Of a stretch of 64,000 nucleotides of DNA, positions 61,075-64,000 are shown in pieces. The stretch is from Allomuricauda sp. CAU 1633 (GTDB lineage Bacteria; Bacteroidota; Bacteroidia; Flavobacteriales; Flavobacteriaceae). A program made the position numbers and the translations under genes. The stretch's first letter is position 1. The number at the start of each line of letters is the position of its first letter. The notes beneath the pieces were generated by a model. That model was not told the DNA's origin. It was given only the letters and a program-made list of their open reading frames with translations, and searched no databases. The stretch is from NCBI RefSeq assembly GCF_017313225.1, contig NZ_JAFLNE010000006.1:1-64000 (forward strand), written 5' to 3'.

Positions 61075-62439
61075 TAGGATTTCAACCATTTCGTGAAGCG
61101 CAGGAATATGACAATGCCACCCATAGGTTTCATGTATCTTGTCCTTAAAGGCATATAGAGCTTCATCTTCACCATGAATCAAAAAAACTTTTTCTGGAAT
61201 GTTTTTTATGGCACCCATCCAATGCAATAATTCGTTTTGGTCTGCATGTGCGGACAAGCTTTCCAGATGCTCAATTTTTGCCTTCACGGGAATATATTTT
61301 CCAAAGATTTTTAATTCTTGGGCACCTTCCAACAGTTTTCTTCCCCGAGTTTCTTCAGCTTGATACCCCACAAGCAAAACGGTGGTGGATTTTAAATCCA
61401 TCAATTGCTTTAAATAGGTCAAAACCCTTCCGCCCGTAACCATACCGCTCCCTGCAATGACAATTTTGGGCCGTGGGTCATCAATGGTTTCCCAAGTTTC
61501 TCGATACGAGCTTACTAAGTTCACATGGTTGCACATGTTGTGATACTCGCTCATGGAAAGTTTATGCCACTCTGGAAAGTTTCCAAATACATCCAAAACA
61601 TTGGTGCCCATGGGACTATCCACAAAAATTGGGATGTTGGGAATCTTATTTTTGTCGTACAGTTTCCATAGCAGATACATTAAGGATTGTAACCGTTCCA
61701 CGGCAAAGGAGGGGATGATTAAAGTGCCTCGGTTTTTCAAGGTTCGTTGTACAAGATCCTTAAAAATGGTTTCCACATCTTCTTCAGGGTGGTCTTTGTC
61801 CCCATACGTGCTTTCCACAAAAAGATAATCGGCCCATTCCGGTTGTAATGGTGGGTCTAATAAGTCATCGTTCAATCGGCCTACATCTCCAGAAAAGACA
61901 AGTACCTTTTCATGGATGTTCAGTTCAATAAAAGTGGATCCTATAATATGCCCGTTGTATTTAAAACATGCACTGCAATTAGGAGCAAGTTCAATGTTCT
62001 CCCCTTCCTCAATACGCTTAAAATAATTTAGGGTTTGTTTTACATCTTCTTGATCGTAGAGTGGCAATGCTGGGTCATGTTTGCTGTATCCCTCTTTATT
62101 GGCTCTTTCAGCTTCTTCCTCATGTATTTTGGCACTATCATTCAATATAATTTCGGCTATGGCCAAGGTAGGTGCGGTACCCAGAATGTCTCCCACAAAA
62201 CCTTGTTTTACCAAAAGAGGGAGATACCCGCAATGATCTAAATGTCCATGGGTCAAGAGTACCACATCAATCTTGGGTACATCAATGGGGAGAGGGAGCC
62301 AATTTTGCTGCCGTAGTTCTTTGGTTCCTTGGAACACCCCACAGTCCACCAAAATGTTGATATCTTCAGTCTGTAGATAAAATTTGGAACCGGTCACGGT
62401 GCCAGATGCCCCTAAAAAATGGACTTTAAGTTTTTTCAT
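61069..62439 (-). CDS. Metallo-beta-lactamase / beta-CASP family nuclease
   Basis: 456 aa from ATG 62439; an upstream ATG at 62454 overlaps the preceding gene. MKKLKVHFLGASGTVTGSKF, THGHLDHCGYLPLL (HxHxDH), VFSGDVGRLNDDLLD, beta-CASP region with PSFAVERLQSLMYLL, SGMVTGGRVLTYLKQ and SAHADQNEL, VFLIHGEDEAL. This family processes or degrades RNA. Likely co-transcribed with the upstream ATP-cone gene (stops/starts overlap). No operator of the regulon precedes it. Confidence 0.9.
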   Translation of the reverse strand: MKKLKVHFLGASGTVTGSKFYLQTEDINILVDCGVFQGTKELRQQNWLPLPIDVPKIDVVLLTHGHLDHCGYLPLLVKQGFVGDILGTAPTLAIAEIILNDSAKIHEEEAERANKEGYSKHDPALPLYDQEDVKQTLNYFKRIEEGENIELAPNCSACFKYNGHIIGSTFIELNIHEKVLVFSGDVGRLNDDLLDPPLQPEWADYLFVESTYGDKDHPEEDVETIFKDLVQRTLKNRGTLIIPSFAVERLQSLMYLLWKLYDKNKIPNIPIFVDSPMGTNVLDVFGNFPEWHKLSMSEYHNMCNHVNLVSSYRETWETIDDPRPKIVIAGSGMVTGGRVLTYLKQLMDLKSTTVLLVGYQAEETRGRKLLEGAQELKIFGKYIPVKAKIEHLESLSAHADQNELLHWMGAIKNIPEKVFLIHGEDEALYAFKDKIHETYGWHCHIPALHEMVEILL

Positions 62440-62446
62440 AGCGTGT

Positions 62447-63223
62447 TTATCCAATACACAATGATTTCATTTCGTTAATGATTCTTTCCTTTCTACCATT
62501 GGAGACCCCCAAATGATCGAGGTAAAACATATCTTCCCGCAATTGCCTGCAGAGTACCACATTTCTATCCAATAGAAATTGCTTTTCCCTGTTGGTGAGC
62601 AAAGTGGAAACGGTTATTGGATAGAGTCCCAATCGGTCAATCCTATCCTTAAGACCATCTCCTTCAGGATGGTCCCAACTCAACAAATAGAGTCCAACGC
62701 ATTTTCCGTATTGCAGGGCATCCTCCGTAAAGCGGGTATTGGTGACCACCCAACCCAAGGTGTACTTATACTCTTTTTCCTTTTGGGATTCCAGTGGTCC
62801 CTTTACGTCATTGTATCTAGAATTGATGTACAAAGGCACTTTGATGTTGCAATTGAGACCGCCATCTCCATGGAATTTGCATTCGATGATGTTCAGGGTA
62901 CCATTTTTAATGGCCAGTACATCAATTTCATGGGAAACACAATCTCCCTGGAGCACTTCGCCAACCTTGGTTCGGTACCCGGAGTAATGCAAAATTCCCG
63001 CAACAAAACGTTCAAATGGAAACCCTGTTGGACCCAGCTCATAAATGGCTTTTTTTAATTTGTATTTGGAAGCATATACTGATTTGGCCTTTTTCAATAA
63101 AGCAAATGCCCGATTATAGATTTCCCGGGTGGTAATTTCTGGATACAGCTCATCCATCACCTGATCCACAATTTTATTGATTACATTATGGGTGGCACCA
63201 CTTGATTTTAAGGAGTTTCGCAA
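62447..63223 (-). CDS. ATP-cone / restriction-endonuclease-like protein with disrupted 5' end
   Basis: 258 aa from TTG 63223. Residues 1-90 continue an ATP-cone (NSLKSSGATHNVINKIVDQV); residues 70-180 resemble an Mrr-type endonuclease core: FERFVAGILHYSGYRTKVGEV, HEIDVLAIKNGTLNIIECKFH with Asp and ExK. The frame upstream encodes the missing ATP-cone start (IIKSSGEKTRFSVEKL) but has no ATG; the only ATG (63286-63284) is one frame off. Either a one-base deletion or a rare start. It may be non-functional. Confidence 0.7.
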   Translation of the reverse strand: MRNSLKSSGATHNVINKIVDQVMDELYPEITTREIYNRAFALLKKAKSVYASKYKLKKAIYELGPTGFPFERFVAGILHYSGYRTKVGEVLQGDCVSHEIDVLAIKNGTLNIIECKFHGDGGLNCNIKVPLYINSRYNDVKGPLESQKEKEYKYTLGWVVTNTRFTEDALQYGKCVGLYLLSWDHPEGDGLKDRIDRLGLYPITVSTLLTNREKQFLLDRNVVLCRQLREDMFYLDHLGVSNGRKERIINEMKSLCIG

Positions 63224-63346
63224 TTTTTCAACAGAAAACCGGGTCTTCTCCCCTGAGGATTTTATTATATCGAATTCCTTTCTTTCATTCTTCTAAAATA
63301 GCATCAATTCTATAATCGTTTAAACAAAAAAGCGATCTACAATTGC

Positions 63347-64000
63347 CTAGTCCTTATTTTCCTTACTTGCTGCTTTTTCCTGTTTTCTAAAATACCTACG
63401 AGTCAAAAAATTATGCTTTAGGGCTTCCATGTTTTCATTAAAGCGTGCCGTTCCTTCCTCGATACTATGCATGGTTCGTTCCAATTGGTTTACCAGAACG
63501 GTGTCTGTCGCTAAGTAGTTTATGGTTCCTTTTCCTTTGGAAATTGTTGAGGAAAGACTATCGAGCGTATGGGAAATTGATACCATTTTTTGGCTCGAAG
63601 CCTCTAAGTTTACCAAGATGTTTTTCATCTGCTGACCAGAAATGGAGTCGCTCAATAATACATCGGCCACGCTATTTTCAAAATTAATATCGGTTATGAT
63701 ACCATTGAGTATTTCTAGGGTAACATTTGCTTCGTCACTCATCTTTTTTAGGTTGATGGAAGTTTGTAAAAGGTTGTTTGACATCACTGAGTCATTGAGC
63801 AACCTTCCCAAGGTTCCCTTGTTGTGTTTTAATTTCTCTGTTATTTCCAACAGATCAGCCGTTAAAAGCGCCGCATTTTCATTGGTGACATTCAAGGTGC
63901 TCAACATATCATCCGATCCTATCTTGCTGTACGAAACAATTTGATCCCCAGATACAATAGGCTCCCCTCCTCCACGTCCTGGTACAATGTTCACGATCAT
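63347..64000 (-). CDS. MlaD/MCE-family protein, C-terminal part (cut by window edge)
   Basis: At least 217 aa; the N-terminal MCE core lies outside. The visible part starts within a Gly-rich loop (IVPGRGGGEPIVSGDQ) and continues as a long helical/coiled-coil region (LLEITEKLKHNKGTLGRLLNDS; LTTLNNTS-type repeats of SISGQQMKNILVNLEASSQKM), typical of proteins of phospholipid transporter complexes. A basic C-terminus follows. It is presumably anchored at the inner membrane in the periplasm. Confidence 0.75.
   Translation of the reverse strand: MIVNIVPGRGGGEPIVSGDQIVSYSKIGSDDMLSTLNVTNENAALLTADLLEITEKLKHNKGTLGRLLNDSVMSNNLLQTSINLKKMSDEANVTLEILNGIITDINFENSVADVLLSDSISGQQMKNILVNLEASSQKMVSISHTLDSLSSTISKGKGTINYLATDTVLVNQLERTMHSIEEGTARFNENMEALKHNFLTRRYFRKQEKAASKENKD

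Noticed and set aside
63307..63325. ATCGTTTAAAC near 63315 as another cassette site.
   Set aside because: It matches only about nine bases and lacks the GAACTTT arm; there is no cassette structure around it.

Overview
The window looks like a chromosome segment of a marine flavobacterium (Bacteroidota, Flavobacteriaceae; the gene content resembles Muricauda/Allomuricauda relatives, but that is inference). Signs are low GC, secretion signals ending in AQ or SQ, lipoboxes, promoters of the Bacteroidota TAnnTTTG type, and families typical of the phylum (DUF3857/transglutaminase pairs, PVC-type heme proteins, YceI, WG repeats).

1-27.5 kb is an accessory island. It ends at a tRNA-Arg(TCT) gene (27417-27493) with a tyrosine integrase beside the tRNA 3' end, preceded by a winged-helix-like protein and a small serine recombinase. 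The left end lies outside the window, which opens inside an IS3-type transposase gene. The most unusual part is an array of small promoter-poor cassettes (mainly 9.5-17 kb, also 0.1-2.2 kb). Nearly all point to the minus strand and are separated by an 18-bp near-palindromic site, AAAGTTCAAATAAACGAT in gene orientation. I count 19 copies in one orientation and one inverted copy 89 bp upstream of the serine recombinase. A truncated second recombinase gene is fused exactly to one site. Cargo includes a barstar-like inhibitor, a DUF5713 lipoprotein, a YcxB-like protein, small membrane proteins, secreted unknowns and a 39-aa ORF. Between two sites sits a 7.3-kb plus-strand operon: a giant TPR/MORN-like protein and two DUF3857-transglutaminase proteins, the second without catalytic residues. 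Two hydrolase cassettes (16.9-19.1 kb) carry a different boundary repeat, TAGCACGTTATT. An amidohydrolase-porin-amidohydrolase operon follows (19.4-24.2 kb).

27.6-37.7 kb holds envelope and catabolic genes on the minus strand: ThuA-like, PVC-type heme dehydrogenase, sugar isomerase-like, sulfatase, two YceI proteins and a porin.

37-60 kb is a coherent stress regulon. It contains pyruvate phosphate dikinase, cardiolipin synthase, D-2-hydroxyacid dehydrogenase, Hsp20, seven universal stress proteins, thioredoxin, an AhpD-like protein, two TerB-like paralogues, DeoC, purine nucleoside phosphorylase, a HemG-like flavodoxin and Upp. In its centre lie a PAS-PAS histidine kinase and a response regulator fused to a CRP/FNR domain. 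Ten operators of the form TGAYnnnnRTCA precede these transcription units. Most have a -7 element starting 34-35 bp from the operator start, the geometry of a class II CRP/FNR activator. I infer an oxygen-, redox- or starvation-controlled survival programme combining ATP economy, protein protection and nucleoside recycling.

60-64 kb continues with a beta-CASP metallo-beta-lactamase nuclease, an ATP-cone/endonuclease-like protein with a disturbed N-terminus, and a partial MlaD/MCE protein cut by the window edge.
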